Notes under the pieces: generated by a model | Databases searched by the model: none | What the model was told of the DNA's origin: nothing | The model's input: only the letters and a program-made list of their open reading frames with translations | Origin: Deltaproteobacteria bacterium | GTDB taxonomy: Bacteria; Desulfobacterota; DSM-4660; Desulfatiglandales; Desulfatiglandaceae | DNA: 30,404 nucleotides | Reading direction: 5' to 3' | NCBI GenBank assembly: GCA_019314425.1 | Contig: JAFCZI010000001.1 | Span: forward strand, 1 to 30,404 | Translations under genes and position numbers: made by a program | Shown: positions 1 through 8,463 of the stretch, piece after piece | Position numbering within the stretch: position 1 is the first letter of the stretch | Layout of the letters: the number at the start of each line of letters is the position of its first letter

Positions 1-7
1 AAGCAAA

Positions 8-727
8 ATGTGGATTCGCAAACGCACTCTATTAACCCAAGCCATGGTGGTTTTTGCCTTTATCTGTTTTACAGCACCGTGTTTTGCTGCTGATCCCTTT
101 GCGGGGCGTATTTTACCCACCAAGAAAGTCAGTTTTTTCAATGACGGAAAGAAAGCTGGTCAGTATACCGCTGAAGCTCCACTCCCTTGGGGTACCCTTG
201 TCAAATGCGAGGGCCGGACTGCTGTACGAATGAATCACATGATTGTTGTGTTTGAAAGTGACAGCTCTTTTGTAATCTCCCGGACGGGAAGTGGGGACAT
301 CCTGGATCTCAAAACCGGCATTGCCTATTTTACACTTAAGACTCTCCCCGACGGGCTGACATTCGGTACGCCTCAGGCCGACGTAGTAACCGAGATGATG
401 GTTCTCAACGCCGCCACCGGAAACCAGTTGCTGAAGGGATATGTCAAGGTTGGTAAATCCGAATCGGAGCTGGGTGTTCTGGAAGGCGGAAGTCTGATGG
501 TTCAGACTGCCGATGGACAGCAAAGTCCGGACAGCGCATCATCCTGGCCCAAGCCAATCTGGGCGGTGACGCTGTTGCTGGCGGCAGTGATTCTGGAGGC
601 TTATCACCTGTTGCCATCGCAGGTCTTGCCCTGGGTGGTACAGCAGCGGCGGTGGGTATTGCAATTTGGGCTGCACCTGATAGTGATGATAGAGAGGGAA
701 GTCCTTTTACGCCATAAATTACTGTAA
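8..727 (+). CDS. Secreted FecR-like protein with a probable 1-base frameshift
   Basis: The N-terminus is a clear Sec signal peptide (charged MWIRKR, hydrophobic core, cleavage near CFA-AD). The following part is beta-rich and resembles FecR-type periplasmic domains (about residues 35-170), a weak assignment. The reading frame as given ends at 727, but from about base 525 the real coding signal lies in the other frame. Adding one A to the AAA run at 522-524 gives the continuation QQKSGQRIILAQANLGG, then a Gly/Ala-rich membrane anchor (VAIAGLALGGTAAAVGIAIW) and an acidic tail, stopping at TAA 716-718. That is a natural protein end, whereas the current C-terminus is Trp/Leu/Val-rich nonsense. 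It precedes the Wza-like gene on the same strand, so a role at the envelope in polysaccharide export is possible. The start is close to the window edge, so an upstream start cannot be excluded. Confidence 0.6.
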   Translation: MWIRKRTLLTQAMVVFAFICFTAPCFAADPFAGRILPTKKVSFFNDGKKAGQYTAEAPLPWGTLVKCEGRTAVRMNHMIVVFESDSSFVISRTGSGDILDLKTGIAYFTLKTLPDGLTFGTPQADVVTEMMVLNAATGNQLLKGYVKVGKSESELGVLEGGSLMVQTADGQQSPDSASSWPKPIWAVTLLLAAVILEAYHLLPSQVLPWVVQQRRWVLQFGLHLIVMIEREVLLRHKLL

Positions 728-760
728 CAGTTTATCCTTTATTTCGGTATTCTCAGGTGT

Positions 761-785
761 CCCCCTTTTGAACAGAAGGGGGGGG
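761..785 (+). terminator. Hairpin, possible weak terminator
   Basis: CCCCCTT and AAGGGGG form a 7-bp perfect stem around an 8-base loop downstream of the frameshifted gene. A T-rich stretch (TGTTGTTTTT) follows only about 6 bases later, so termination is plausible but not certain. Confidence 0.35.
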
Positions 786-867
786 CGCTGTTGTTTTTAC
801 AATCCAAATCCCTCCTGCTACCGGAAAAATTCATTAAATTATCGTAATATACGTTTGGGGGTAAAGA

Positions 868-1902
868 ATGTGCTCCGAGAAAAGACAACTGGGAAGGCTG
901 TTTCTCCGGCGGATGCTGCTTATCGTCTCCCTGGCCTTTTTGGCGGGATGCACCAATACCGCCATGACCAAGAACCAGATGGTCGAGACCCGTATTGCTA
1001 AACAGAACCGGTCAAGCAAAACAAACGAGATCAATGAAAAGATCTTTAACCAAGTCCAGCCAGCACCTGCTGCAACAGACCCCCTTCTGGGATCCGGCGA
1101 TCTGCTTGAAATGAAGGTCTTCGAGGCTCCTGAACTGGTGACCCAGGTTCGGATCAGTTCGCGCGGATTTATCACGCTTCCGTTGCTCACTGACGTGGAG
1201 GCTGCGGGACTCACTGCTCGCGAGTTGGAAATGAAGATTGAGGGGTTGTACCGGGCCAAGTATATCAGGGATCCTCATGTGAGTCTTTTTGTTCAGGAGC
1301 ACCTGAGTCAAAAAGTCACCTTTGTGGGCCAGATCAAGTCACCAGGCACCTACGAATTACCGGCCCGGATAAAATTACTGGACGCTTTGGCCCTTGCTGG
1401 CGGCCTCACCAGTAAGGCCGGCGGCACCGCCCAAGTTCGTCGTGTGGGGAAAACAATGGAAGATACCGGCTCCTATATAGTGGACCTGGACCGGCTCATC
1501 AACGAGGGAGCTGCTGAATTGAACATTCCTATCCACGGTGGTGACATTGTCTTCGTCGAGGAGGGCGGCATGTTTTATGTGGACGGTGCTGTCCGAATGA
1601 CGGGCGCGTTTCCCATCAAATCGACAACCACACTGGAAGAAGCGATCATGACGGCTGGAGGCTTTCTCTCCTATGCGGACTCTGAGGACGTGATCCTGGT
1701 TCGCCGGAACGCAGAAAACAAGCGGGAGGTCAAGCACTTGAATCTTGAAATTGCCAAGCATGGCTCGTATCCCATCAAGGACGGAGATATCCTGGTGGTA
1801 GGCTCCACCTTCTGGGGGCGGCTTTCCAGCGGTAGCGGATTCAGTTTCGGCATTCCCTTCATCGGCGGTATGAGCTACTCTAATCCGCAGAGATACCGGT
1901 GA
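868..1902 (+). CDS. Wza-type polysaccharide export outer-membrane lipoprotein
   Basis: Predicted to form the outer-membrane channel through which capsule or exopolysaccharide leaves the cell. A basic leader and hydrophobic stretch end in the lipobox LAGC (Cys28), so the protein should be lipidated. The poly-export domain (about residues 68-150, starting LLGSGDLLEMKVF) is followed by SLBB-type repeats (VTFVGQIKSPGTYELP near 150, then FYVDGAVRMTGAFPI near 236). The 344-residue length fits the family. The ATG at 868 follows GGGGG; an internal ATG at 913 sits just before the hydrophobic core and would give a very short signal peptide, so 868 is preferred. The gene ends 2 bases from the convergent stop of the J-domain gene. 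A Wzc-type partner lies on the opposite strand. Confidence 0.9.
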   Translation: MCSEKRQLGRLFLRRMLLIVSLAFLAGCTNTAMTKNQMVETRIAKQNRSSKTNEINEKIFNQVQPAPAATDPLLGSGDLLEMKVFEAPELVTQVRISSRGFITLPLLTDVEAAGLTARELEMKIEGLYRAKYIRDPHVSLFVQEHLSQKVTFVGQIKSPGTYELPARIKLLDALALAGGLTSKAGGTAQVRRVGKTMEDTGSYIVDLDRLINEGAAELNIPIHGGDIVFVEEGGMFYVDGAVRMTGAFPIKSTTTLEEAIMTAGGFLSYADSEDVILVRRNAENKREVKHLNLEIAKHGSYPIKDGDILVVGSTFWGRLSSGSGFSFGIPFIGGMSYSNPQRYR

Positions 1903-1904
1903 TT

Positions 1905-3755
1905 TTATTCCTCACCGTCGAAGCTGTAAGTGAGGCGTGAAACCTGAAGAGCGTTTTTGTTCAGTTCCAGATCCATGGAAATATCACCACGGCTTTGTCC
2001 GCTTCGGCCATTAACAAATTTCCAATCCAGATCGAACCGTCCTTTCATGGAGACCGTATCGCTCCCAACAAGTTGATTCAGCTCGTTGACAAAGATGCGG
2101 TAGTCCAAACTTTGCACGTTGTCCCAGATCTCCAGATAATCGGGTTTAAACGTCATCAGAGGGTTTCCGTTTTCAACGGCGTTGACCGTAAAACAGGAAA
2201 AAAAGACCTCTGCGTTTCCCCTTTCATAGGCTGCCGTATACTTCTTCAAAAAAGCAAGGACCTGTGAGCGCTGTACGAAAGGCGTCTTGTGGGTCTTGGG
2301 AAGGGGTGTTTCGGGAAAAGCGGGCCGGGGGAACACACGGGCGGCATGAAGAGAAGATTTGGGAGGGACAGGGTATTCTGTGGGATCTACTGAAAAAGCA
2401 GTGGCTTGTGCCTCAACCTCTTCTGAAACATTGGTTTCGGACTTTTTTGTTTGGACTTTGTCGGTCGAAGAGGATGTAATCCGGAGCTTATGCTCCGAAG
2501 CTGGCGGAGTAGCGGAGGTCTGCTGAACCGGTGATTCGACAAGGTTTTCGGGTAATCTCGGACGCACCGGTGCTGGCGCCTTCGGCTGCTTCTTTTTCGC
2601 AACCACAGGCGTTTCTTTAACCCCCTCCTTTTTAGCCAGCTTCAGCACGTCTTTCGGCTTCTTTTTGCGAGATTCCCGAAGGACCGGCACCTGCATTTTG
2701 GCCGTTTCAGTGGAAGGCAGCACCTTCGCTTCAACAGGTTCAGGCACTGGAGCGGCCTTGGGTTTTTCATTTTTAACATTTTCAACAGGGGGGGGGAGAA
2801 TCACCTGTTCCTGTTCCAACTCAGGGCTCTCAAGGGGCGCCTCCAAACCAGCCATTTTCAAAGGCACCCGCTCCAACTTCTTTGATTCCAGTTTTTTTGC
2901 TGCCAACTTCTTTGGCGCTGGCTTCTTTGCTGCCGGTTTTGACGCCGCTTTGTCTTCGACCACCTCAGAAAAAACAGGCACGGGCGCCTTATTTTCCACT
3001 TCACCGATATCAGCAAGTCCCGCCATTTCCATGGTGGGCCCCGACTCCGTTACCCGGACCAACTCCAGCATCGTCTCCCTTTCATACATGATGCTCAGCA
3101 CCCATGCAATCACCACCATGACCGCCACCACGGCAGCGACTCGATAACTTGCCTTGCGGAATTTCCCCTGAGGCTGTCTCTTCTTCCTTTCACCGTGACT
3201 TTCCTTCGGGTCCTCCTCATACCACGAATCCAGCTGCACCTGACACTGATCAAAGGCCGCCCTGCTGTTTGGGTCCATGAGGGTATCATACGCGGCTTTA
3301 AGGGTCACAAAATCAGCGGAATTCTCATGGGTCTCCCCTGCGGTATCCGGGTGGATTTCAAAAGCCTTTTTCCGGTAAGCGGAGCGAATTTCCGAGTTCG
3401 TAGCCGAGTGCTTCATACCCAGGACATCGTAGTAGTCGATCTGAATATCACATGCACTGCCCAGACCCAGGGCAACAGCGGCCGGCTCAAGCCGTTTCTT
3501 CAACCGTTCTGGATCTATCCCGCGAACCCGCAAAACCTGGTAGGCGCGCTGTGCCAGCTGTCGATCGGAACCGGAGACCGGGGAAACCAGGGCCTTGCAA
3601 AGCAACAAGCGGGCTCGGTCATCCGCCAGGTAAGCGATCAGCGCCGGTGTGTCCCACTCTCCGGAAAGGGCCGCCAGGAGATTTGCCAGATATTCAGGAT
3701 ACTCCAGCGAATTGGCCTTCCCCTGGCGTCTGCCTATAAACCACCCCCACTTCAT
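1905..3755 (-). CDS. Membrane-anchored J-domain protein with periplasmic NTF2-like domain
   Basis: An N-terminal alpha-helical region (1-100) is followed by a J domain (about 107-170) with the conserved HPD tripeptide at 135-137, which stimulates DnaK ATPase in this family. A basic stretch and one membrane segment (about 205-223) come next. Then follow about 260 residues rich in Pro, Lys, Ala and Glu with near-repeats such as KKPAPKKLAAKKLESKK, and a C-terminal domain of about 115 residues (from VLAFLKKYTAAYERGN) that looks like an NTF2/SnoaL-type fold. The N-terminus should be cytoplasmic, because the basic residues precede the membrane segment, and the tail periplasmic. Its ATG overlaps the stop of the Wzc-type gene in an ATGA, so the two are translationally coupled. 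The role is unknown; I infer an assembly or quality-control adaptor for the polysaccharide export complex. It is not DnaJ itself: there is no G/F region and no zinc fingers. Confidence 0.8.
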   Translation of the reverse strand: MKWGWFIGRRQGKANSLEYPEYLANLLAALSGEWDTPALIAYLADDRARLLLCKALVSPVSGSDRQLAQRAYQVLRVRGIDPERLKKRLEPAAVALGLGSACDIQIDYYDVLGMKHSATNSEIRSAYRKKAFEIHPDTAGETHENSADFVTLKAAYDTLMDPNSRAAFDQCQVQLDSWYEEDPKESHGERKKRQPQGKFRKASYRVAAVVAVMVVIAWVLSIMYERETMLELVRVTESGPTMEMAGLADIGEVENKAPVPVFSEVVEDKAASKPAAKKPAPKKLAAKKLESKKLERVPLKMAGLEAPLESPELEQEQVILPPPVENVKNEKPKAAPVPEPVEAKVLPSTETAKMQVPVLRESRKKKPKDVLKLAKKEGVKETPVVAKKKQPKAPAPVRPRLPENLVESPVQQTSATPPASEHKLRITSSSTDKVQTKKSETNVSEEVEAQATAFSVDPTEYPVPPKSSLHAARVFPRPAFPETPLPKTHKTPFVQRSQVLAFLKKYTAAYERGNAEVFFSCFTVNAVENGNPLMTFKPDYLEIWDNVQSLDYRIFVNELNQLVGSDTVSMKGRFDLDWKFVNGRSGQSRGDISMDLELNKNALQVSRLTYSFDGEE

Positions 3756-6157
3756 GCCGATTCGCCCCCGGTCTTAAGCGTCTCCATCTTTTTCTGCAAC
3801 TTTTTCCTGGACCGGCGTCCCTTCTTGTCGTCCTGTCCGTATTCATAGTTGTAGTAGTAACGATAGTAGGAGCGATACCCGTATCGCTTGCTGAAATCCA
3901 CCCGGTTGATCACACAACCCAGAATATTGCCATTGACATTCAGGATGCTCCGCTTGAAATGACGCACCGCATCCCGGGTGGTCTCTCCCAGGGTGATGAC
4001 CATGACCACCCCCCCTACCCTGCGGGAGAGAACCAGAACGTCCGCAAATCCCTGGTTAGGCGGTGCATCAATAATAATACGATCGTACTGCTTCTCCAGA
4101 TTTTCCATGAGCTTACTAAAGCGATTGGAAGCCAGAAGCTCCACCGGGTTAGGCGGTATGGGGCCTGCGGGAATAATAAACAGATTTGATATTTCGGTGT
4201 GAATTACCGGCTCTTCATCGACAATCCCGGCGAGAAAGCTTGAAAGCCCCCGGCCTTTTCCGTTGTTGGAAGCGACGGCCTCGGAAAAGATTTTGTGGAT
4301 GCGAGGTCTTCGAAGGTCTGCGTCGATGATGACCACCCGCTCTCCAGCCTGGGCGAATGCCGAAGCCATGTTGGTGACCAGTGTCGTTTTACCTTCCCCC
4401 TGGGTCGTGCTGGTAAAGAGGAAGCTGCGGGTGTGGGCATCTCCCCGGGCCAGCTGTATGGAGACGTTGGTGGTGCGTATGGCTTCGCAAAAGGCTGATC
4501 TCGGATCCCCCAGAAACGCTTTTTCCACCATGGGATCATCAGCTTCAACCTTGACCCGGGGCGCCACCCCCAGAATGGGGATGTGGAAACGGTTGGTCAT
4601 TTCTTCCGGCTTGGTGATGGAATCCGCAAAGTACTCCATAGCAAAGGCCAGTCCCACCCCGCCCATCAGGCCCACCACAATGGCCAGCATCAGGTTGCGC
4701 ATGACCTTGGGTTTAAAGGGGAAGAGGGGAAGGGCGCCAGGATCCACGATGTGAATGTTGCTGGACGACACCCCCACCATGGATTCGATCTCCTTGACCC
4801 GCTCCAGCAGGCTCTGGTAGATAGCGTTGTTGGTGTTCCTTTCCCGTTCCACAATCTTGTACTGAATGGCCCGCTCGTTAAGTTCCATGGCCGCCTGCTT
4901 TTTCTCCTGGGCCCGTTCCTCGAGAGTCGCCATCTGCTTTTTGGCAGATTCGTACTGGGTTTTGATGGACTTGAAAATTTTCTGCTCTTCCTGTTGAATC
5001 TGGGATTGAATGCTTTTCATGCGCATTTTAAGCGCGTAAACCTCCGGGTAGGCATCATAAAAAATGGCGCTTTGCCGTTGATATTGGGATTGCACTTCAA
5101 TGTACTTGCCTTTAAGCGATGAAATCATACCACTTTCCATCACCTGGGGCAGGCTGGAGGAACCTTCTTCAACAGCCTGGCGATACACCGCCTCCCGCCT
5201 GATAAATTCACCCTCGGCCTGGGCCAGGAACCGGTTGATTCCCTCCAGTTGAACATAAACGGAATTGAGGTTCCCATCCAGAGAGACAATGCCCGACTGC
5301 TTGGCAAAACGGTTCAGTTCATCTTCAGAACGTTCCAGCTCAATCTGGGCCCGCTCAATCTGCTTTGTGAGGAACTCTCGGGCGATTCGCGAACTCTCAA
5401 GCTTCTTGTCCATCTGCCAGACCACAAACTCATTTGAATAGGCTTCAACCACGTCCTTGCAAAGATACCGGTCCGGGGAGGTAAAGGAGAGTTCGATAAT
5501 CATGGTGCTTCGCAGGGGGCTCACCGAAAAGTTATCCTGAAGGAACTCCACCACCGCATTTTCTTCCAGCAACTCTTCAGGCAGAGCGATCTTATAGGTC
5601 TTCCGGTCCCCCTCCTTGTCCTCATTTCCCGGTCGAAACCAGTTCATGACCCACATGACGGCGTCTTTGACCGCGCCCTTTGCCAGTCCCGGAAGTCCGG
5701 GCCCCTTATCCCGGCCCAGGCTTTTCTGAAGCGCCTCAAGGCGTTGTTTCATACCCAGTTTTTCCGCCACCCGTTTGGCCAGGGTTTTGCTTTTAAGGAG
5801 GGCTATCTGGGTTTGCATAAACTCCTGTGAACGCATCTCATCGCCTGACATTTCCTCAAATTTGGTGATCTTGGCCTGATGCCGGCTCACCTCGAGGGTA
5901 GCCGTGGCCTTGTAGATGCGCGTTTCCGAGAGGGTAAAAATCGCCGTTGTGATAAAGACAAGGAACATCAACCCCAGCACCAGCCACTTACGCCGAAGCA
6001 ATACGTCCAGGTAATCCTTGATGGATATTTCTTCATCCATATCAGGGACCGACTCCCGAAACTCGGTACTAGGAAGCATTCTCTCTCCTGATGCCTTCGT
6101 CAAACTCCGCTCTTCCACCTGAGAATCGAGCAAATCCGGTTCTTCTCTCCGCCCCAT
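3752..6157 (-). CDS. Wzc-type chain-length determinant / BY-kinase
   Basis: Inner-membrane polysaccharide co-polymerase fused to a bacterial tyrosine kinase. Numbering is from the ATG at 6157. There is a Wzz domain with membrane segments at about 57-77 and 488-508 and long coiled coils between. The cytoplasmic kinase has Walker A TQGEGKTT (about 585), Walker A' VVIIDADLRRP (about 608) and Walker B RIIIDAPP (about 693). A C-terminal tyrosine cluster (about 759-773, nine Tyr) is the usual autophosphorylation tail. The frame is open to a TTG at 6211, but the ATG at 6157 has a strong TAGGAG 7 bases upstream, giving 801 residues. The start of the J-domain gene overlaps the stop (ATGA). A 42-base dispersed repeat with a GCGGC/GCCGC hairpin ends right at the ribosome site. 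The PHP phosphatase downstream of 8295 is the expected antagonist. Confidence 0.92.
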   Translation of the reverse strand: MGRREEPDLLDSQVEERSLTKASGERMLPSTEFRESVPDMDEEISIKDYLDVLLRRKWLVLGLMFLVFITTAIFTLSETRIYKATATLEVSRHQAKITKFEEMSGDEMRSQEFMQTQIALLKSKTLAKRVAEKLGMKQRLEALQKSLGRDKGPGLPGLAKGAVKDAVMWVMNWFRPGNEDKEGDRKTYKIALPEELLEENAVVEFLQDNFSVSPLRSTMIIELSFTSPDRYLCKDVVEAYSNEFVVWQMDKKLESSRIAREFLTKQIERAQIELERSEDELNRFAKQSGIVSLDGNLNSVYVQLEGINRFLAQAEGEFIRREAVYRQAVEEGSSSLPQVMESGMISSLKGKYIEVQSQYQRQSAIFYDAYPEVYALKMRMKSIQSQIQQEEQKIFKSIKTQYESAKKQMATLEERAQEKKQAAMELNERAIQYKIVERERNTNNAIYQSLLERVKEIESMVGVSSSNIHIVDPGALPLFPFKPKVMRNLMLAIVVGLMGGVGLAFAMEYFADSITKPEEMTNRFHIPILGVAPRVKVEADDPMVEKAFLGDPRSAFCEAIRTTNVSIQLARGDAHTRSFLFTSTTQGEGKTTLVTNMASAFAQAGERVVIIDADLRRPRIHKIFSEAVASNNGKGRGLSSFLAGIVDEEPVIHTEISNLFIIPAGPIPPNPVELLASNRFSKLMENLEKQYDRIIIDAPPNQGFADVLVLSRRVGGVVMVITLGETTRDAVRHFKRSILNVNGNILGCVINRVDFSKRYGYRSYYRYYYNYEYGQDDKKGRRSRKKLQKKMETLKTGGESA

Positions 6158-6165
6158 AATATCTC

Positions 6166-6207
6166 CTAAAGCGGCAAAGCCGCAGTTTTGAGTTTTAGGT
6201 TTTTCAG
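6166..6207 (-). repeat. 42-base dispersed repeat, copy 1
   Basis: Read on the minus strand this copy matches 20774-20815 with about 3 differences in 42 bases. Its core is the hairpin GCGGCTTTGCCGC. It lies directly upstream of the Wzc-type gene and runs into its ribosome-binding site, in the same orientation as the gene. Copy 2 is likewise upstream of a small gene and in the same orientation. Confidence 0.8.
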
Positions 6208-6283
6208 TCAATGAAGTTCTTGTTTTTTGTGACAGAAAACCAGGAGATAGGTACTAACTTTATCTATTTCACTCCAAACAGCC

Positions 6284-6329
6284 CCATCAACCATCAGCCA
6301 TGAGCTATGAGCTATGAACCATCAACCCA
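6284..6329 (-). repeat. CATAGCTCAT-type intergenic repeat, copy A
   Basis: The minus strand reads GGTTCATAGCTCATAGCTCA followed by TGGCTGATGG, with internal repetition of the unit CATAGCT. It overlaps the last codons and stop of the TPR gene, supplying its final residues MVHSS and the TAG. Related copies are at 8441-8463 and 9822-9841. Confidence 0.75.
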
Positions 6330-7513
6330 AACCCATCCAACCAAACCGTCCCACCAATCTTATTGTCCAACTTCCGGCTAGGCGCCCGCCTCAACCGTAC
6401 CACCACCGCATGGCAATCATCAGGAGTCGTAAACTCAAGCGCCACTTCCTCCCAACCCCGGGTACCCAGCAGCATGGGACCCTTTACATGCAGGCCCTTG
6501 GCGTCATGGCCGTAAATTTCCAGGAACGGCCCCTGGTTCGTACTAAGGTCCCTGCCCTTCCACCAGGCCGTGAGCCGGTAAGAAACCCCTGGTTCAACCG
6601 GTACGATCTGGCTCAGGTGAGCAAAAGAAGCATTTTCCTTTCCATCAAATGCGATGGCCAGTGAATAACTCCCCTCACTGGCCATACCCGCGACCCGAGC
6701 TATTTTCCAGCCCGGGCCCTGTCTCGAAAAACGCCAGTCAAAGGGCCCATTGGCCATATCCGCTTCAAATCCGGGATTGGTCAGCCGGCCAACTCCGGTT
6801 TCGCTGAGGGAACGCGCCTCATGCACCCGCTTTTGACCCAGCAACCGCGCAGACAACCAGGCATCCGCTTTCGGATCCTTCAGACCTTTCAGCGCCATCT
6901 TCTCTCGAACAACCAGGGCCTGATCCAGCCGGCCCCATCCAATAAGCCACTTCATATAGGCCGGAAGATTCCTGGCTTCAAATCGTTTGTCGACAGCCTC
7001 CGGCTCCCTGACCAGAAGTACATCCGCAAGCTGAAGGGCATCGGCGGTGTGCCGGTTATTTTCAATCATTCGATTGAGGTTTTCCCATACCACAGAATCA
7101 GAGCTCAAATCAAGGGCCAGCAGGGTTTCAGCCCATGTCCAGCGAAGGGTGTTTTTTCCCAGCCCGTGAACAAAATCGAGAATCTTCCGAGCCACCTCCC
7201 GGTTCCCACCGGCCTTTTCCGCCTCCGCCAGACGCAGCCAGGCTCCCCCATTCAGAGGATCCCGGCTCACGGCATTTCGAAAGAGCAGGATCGCCTCTGA
7301 AACATCCTGCCGTCCCCAGGCTTCCGCTCCCAGGCGTACCAGCGCATTCGGAAAGGCCACCAGGATCGGTGCCATCCCTGCGGTATAAGATCCGGAAGCC
7401 ACAAAACGGTTCTCCAATCCCCATTTGAGCATCAACAGAGCCAGCCACAAAAGCGCCACGCTGATCAGCAACCTCCCCATCACCCGGGTCATTGCGCCAC
7501 GTTTTAATGCCAT
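6305..7513 (-). CDS. Membrane-anchored TPR protein with C-terminal jelly-roll domain
   Basis: One N-terminal membrane segment (about residues 13-30) is followed by TPR-like helical repeats (about 55-230; for example AILLFRNAVSRDPLNGGAWLR). A C-terminal beta-sandwich from about 240 (NPGFEADMANGPFDWRF) resembles CBM4/9-type carbohydrate-binding jelly rolls. It probably acts in the periplasm in exopolysaccharide biosynthesis, perhaps contacting the polymer. The start overlaps the phosphatase stop by 10 bases, which indicates an operon. An internal ATG at 7492 is an alternative start. The last codons (MVHSS, TAG) come from a dispersed repeat, so the original C-terminus may have been slightly different. 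Confidence 0.75.
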   Translation of the reverse strand: MALKRGAMTRVMGRLLISVALLWLALLMLKWGLENRFVASGSYTAGMAPILVAFPNALVRLGAEAWGRQDVSEAILLFRNAVSRDPLNGGAWLRLAEAEKAGGNREVARKILDFVHGLGKNTLRWTWAETLLALDLSSDSVVWENLNRMIENNRHTADALQLADVLLVREPEAVDKRFEARNLPAYMKWLIGWGRLDQALVVREKMALKGLKDPKADAWLSARLLGQKRVHEARSLSETGVGRLTNPGFEADMANGPFDWRFSRQGPGWKIARVAGMASEGSYSLAIAFDGKENASFAHLSQIVPVEPGVSYRLTAWWKGRDLSTNQGPFLEIYGHDAKGLHVKGPMLLGTRGWEEVALEFTTPDDCHAVVVRLRRAPSRKLDNKIGGTVWLDGFGLMVHSS

Positions 7514-8295
7514 TTAAACCATCGCTTCCGGATTTTCTTCTGACTGATCGCTTTCAGTGGAGAGAGATTTTCCAACGGCTCCCCAACCCAAACACGGCTT
7601 GGGTTTTCCTCCACCAAGAGCCGTGTGTCCGCCTCACCCAACCTTTCTGAAAGGGCCCGCTTCATCCTTCTCAGCTTTTCAGCATTGATATCCCCCGGCC
7701 GGTGTCCGTCCGTGGCCAGACAATGGGCCAATCCTCCTTCCAAAAAAGACCAGGCCGTCTCACGCACGGATTTTCCGTATTGGCCCAGAAGACTCTTCCA
7801 ATTGATCTGGATTCCAACCCCCATGTCGATCATCTCTCGGATAACTTCGGGCTCCCTTGCCAGATGACTGCACCGCTCCGGGTGGGCGATGAGAACCCGT
7901 CGCCCCACAGCCGATATCTCAAAAAGAATTTGCTCCCACCCCACCGGCATTTGCTGAAAGGGCGGTTCCACCAGCACGTAAGCGCCGCCATTCAAGGTCA
8001 GCACCTGTCCCGTCTGAACGAGCTTTGAAATTCCCATGGTCATGGCAATTTCCATCCCCGGCGCCACCTCAAGGTCAATCTCCCGTTTTGCCAGAGCCCG
8101 ACGAAAGCCCGCCAACCATTTCAGAACCTTTTCCGGCGACGGCTGCCACGCACTCCCTGCCACCCAATGGGGTGTTGCCACCACCCGCGAAAACCCCGCT
8201 GCCACATAAACCGCCGCCATCTCCAGAGCCTCCTCAAGCTTCGTCGGCCCATCATCCAACGCCGGCAGTATATGCACATGTAAATCGATCATCAT
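7504..8295 (-). CDS. CapC/YwqE-type PHP tyrosine-protein phosphatase
   Basis: Metal-dependent protein-tyrosine phosphatase of the PHP fold, which in this family dephosphorylates BY-kinases and so controls polymer length. Metal-ligand motifs are visible in order: DLHVHILPALDDG near the N-terminus, ATPHW at about 40, a conserved Glu near PGMEIAM, HPERC at about 139 and ATDGHRP at about 195. The 263-residue length is normal. Two ATG codons are in tandem at 8295 and 8292; either may be used. It is the first gene of a pair with the TPR protein. The partner kinase is encoded just beyond on the same strand. Confidence 0.9.
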   Translation of the reverse strand: MMIDLHVHILPALDDGPTKLEEALEMAAVYVAAGFSRVVATPHWVAGSAWQPSPEKVLKWLAGFRRALAKREIDLEVAPGMEIAMTMGISKLVQTGQVLTLNGGAYVLVEPPFQQMPVGWEQILFEISAVGRRVLIAHPERCSHLAREPEVIREMIDMGVGIQINWKSLLGQYGKSVRETAWSFLEGGLAHCLATDGHRPGDINAEKLRRMKRALSERLGEADTRLLVEENPSRVWVGEPLENLSPLKAISQKKIRKRWFKWH

Positions 8296-8372
8296 CTCGA
8301 TCGCTCGCCTTTTCTAAACAGCCAACACAGATTCCCGGTGTTGCGAAACGGATGCATCAACCGTGGACTTAG

Positions 8373-8399
8373 TTTATAAATTCAATCAGTGGTCGTCAA
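8373..8399 (-). promoter_or_regulatory. Candidate sigma-70 promoter for the phosphatase/TPR genes
   Basis: The minus strand has TTGACG (8399-8394), a 15-base spacer and TATAAA (8378-8373), about 75 bases upstream of the phosphatase start. Both hexamers are near consensus but the spacer is 2 bases short. Confidence 0.4.
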
Positions 8400-8440
8400 A
8401 ATATTTTTCTTATTTTTCTTCCACTGCGCTCAGCACCTGT

Positions 8441-8463
8441 GAGCCATCAGCTATGAGCCATTT
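8441..8463 (-). repeat. CATAGCTCAT-type intergenic repeat, copy B
   Basis: The minus strand reads AAAATGGCTCATAGCTGATG then GCTC. It forms the last codons of the ligase gene (MAHS and TGA). Confidence 0.7.
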
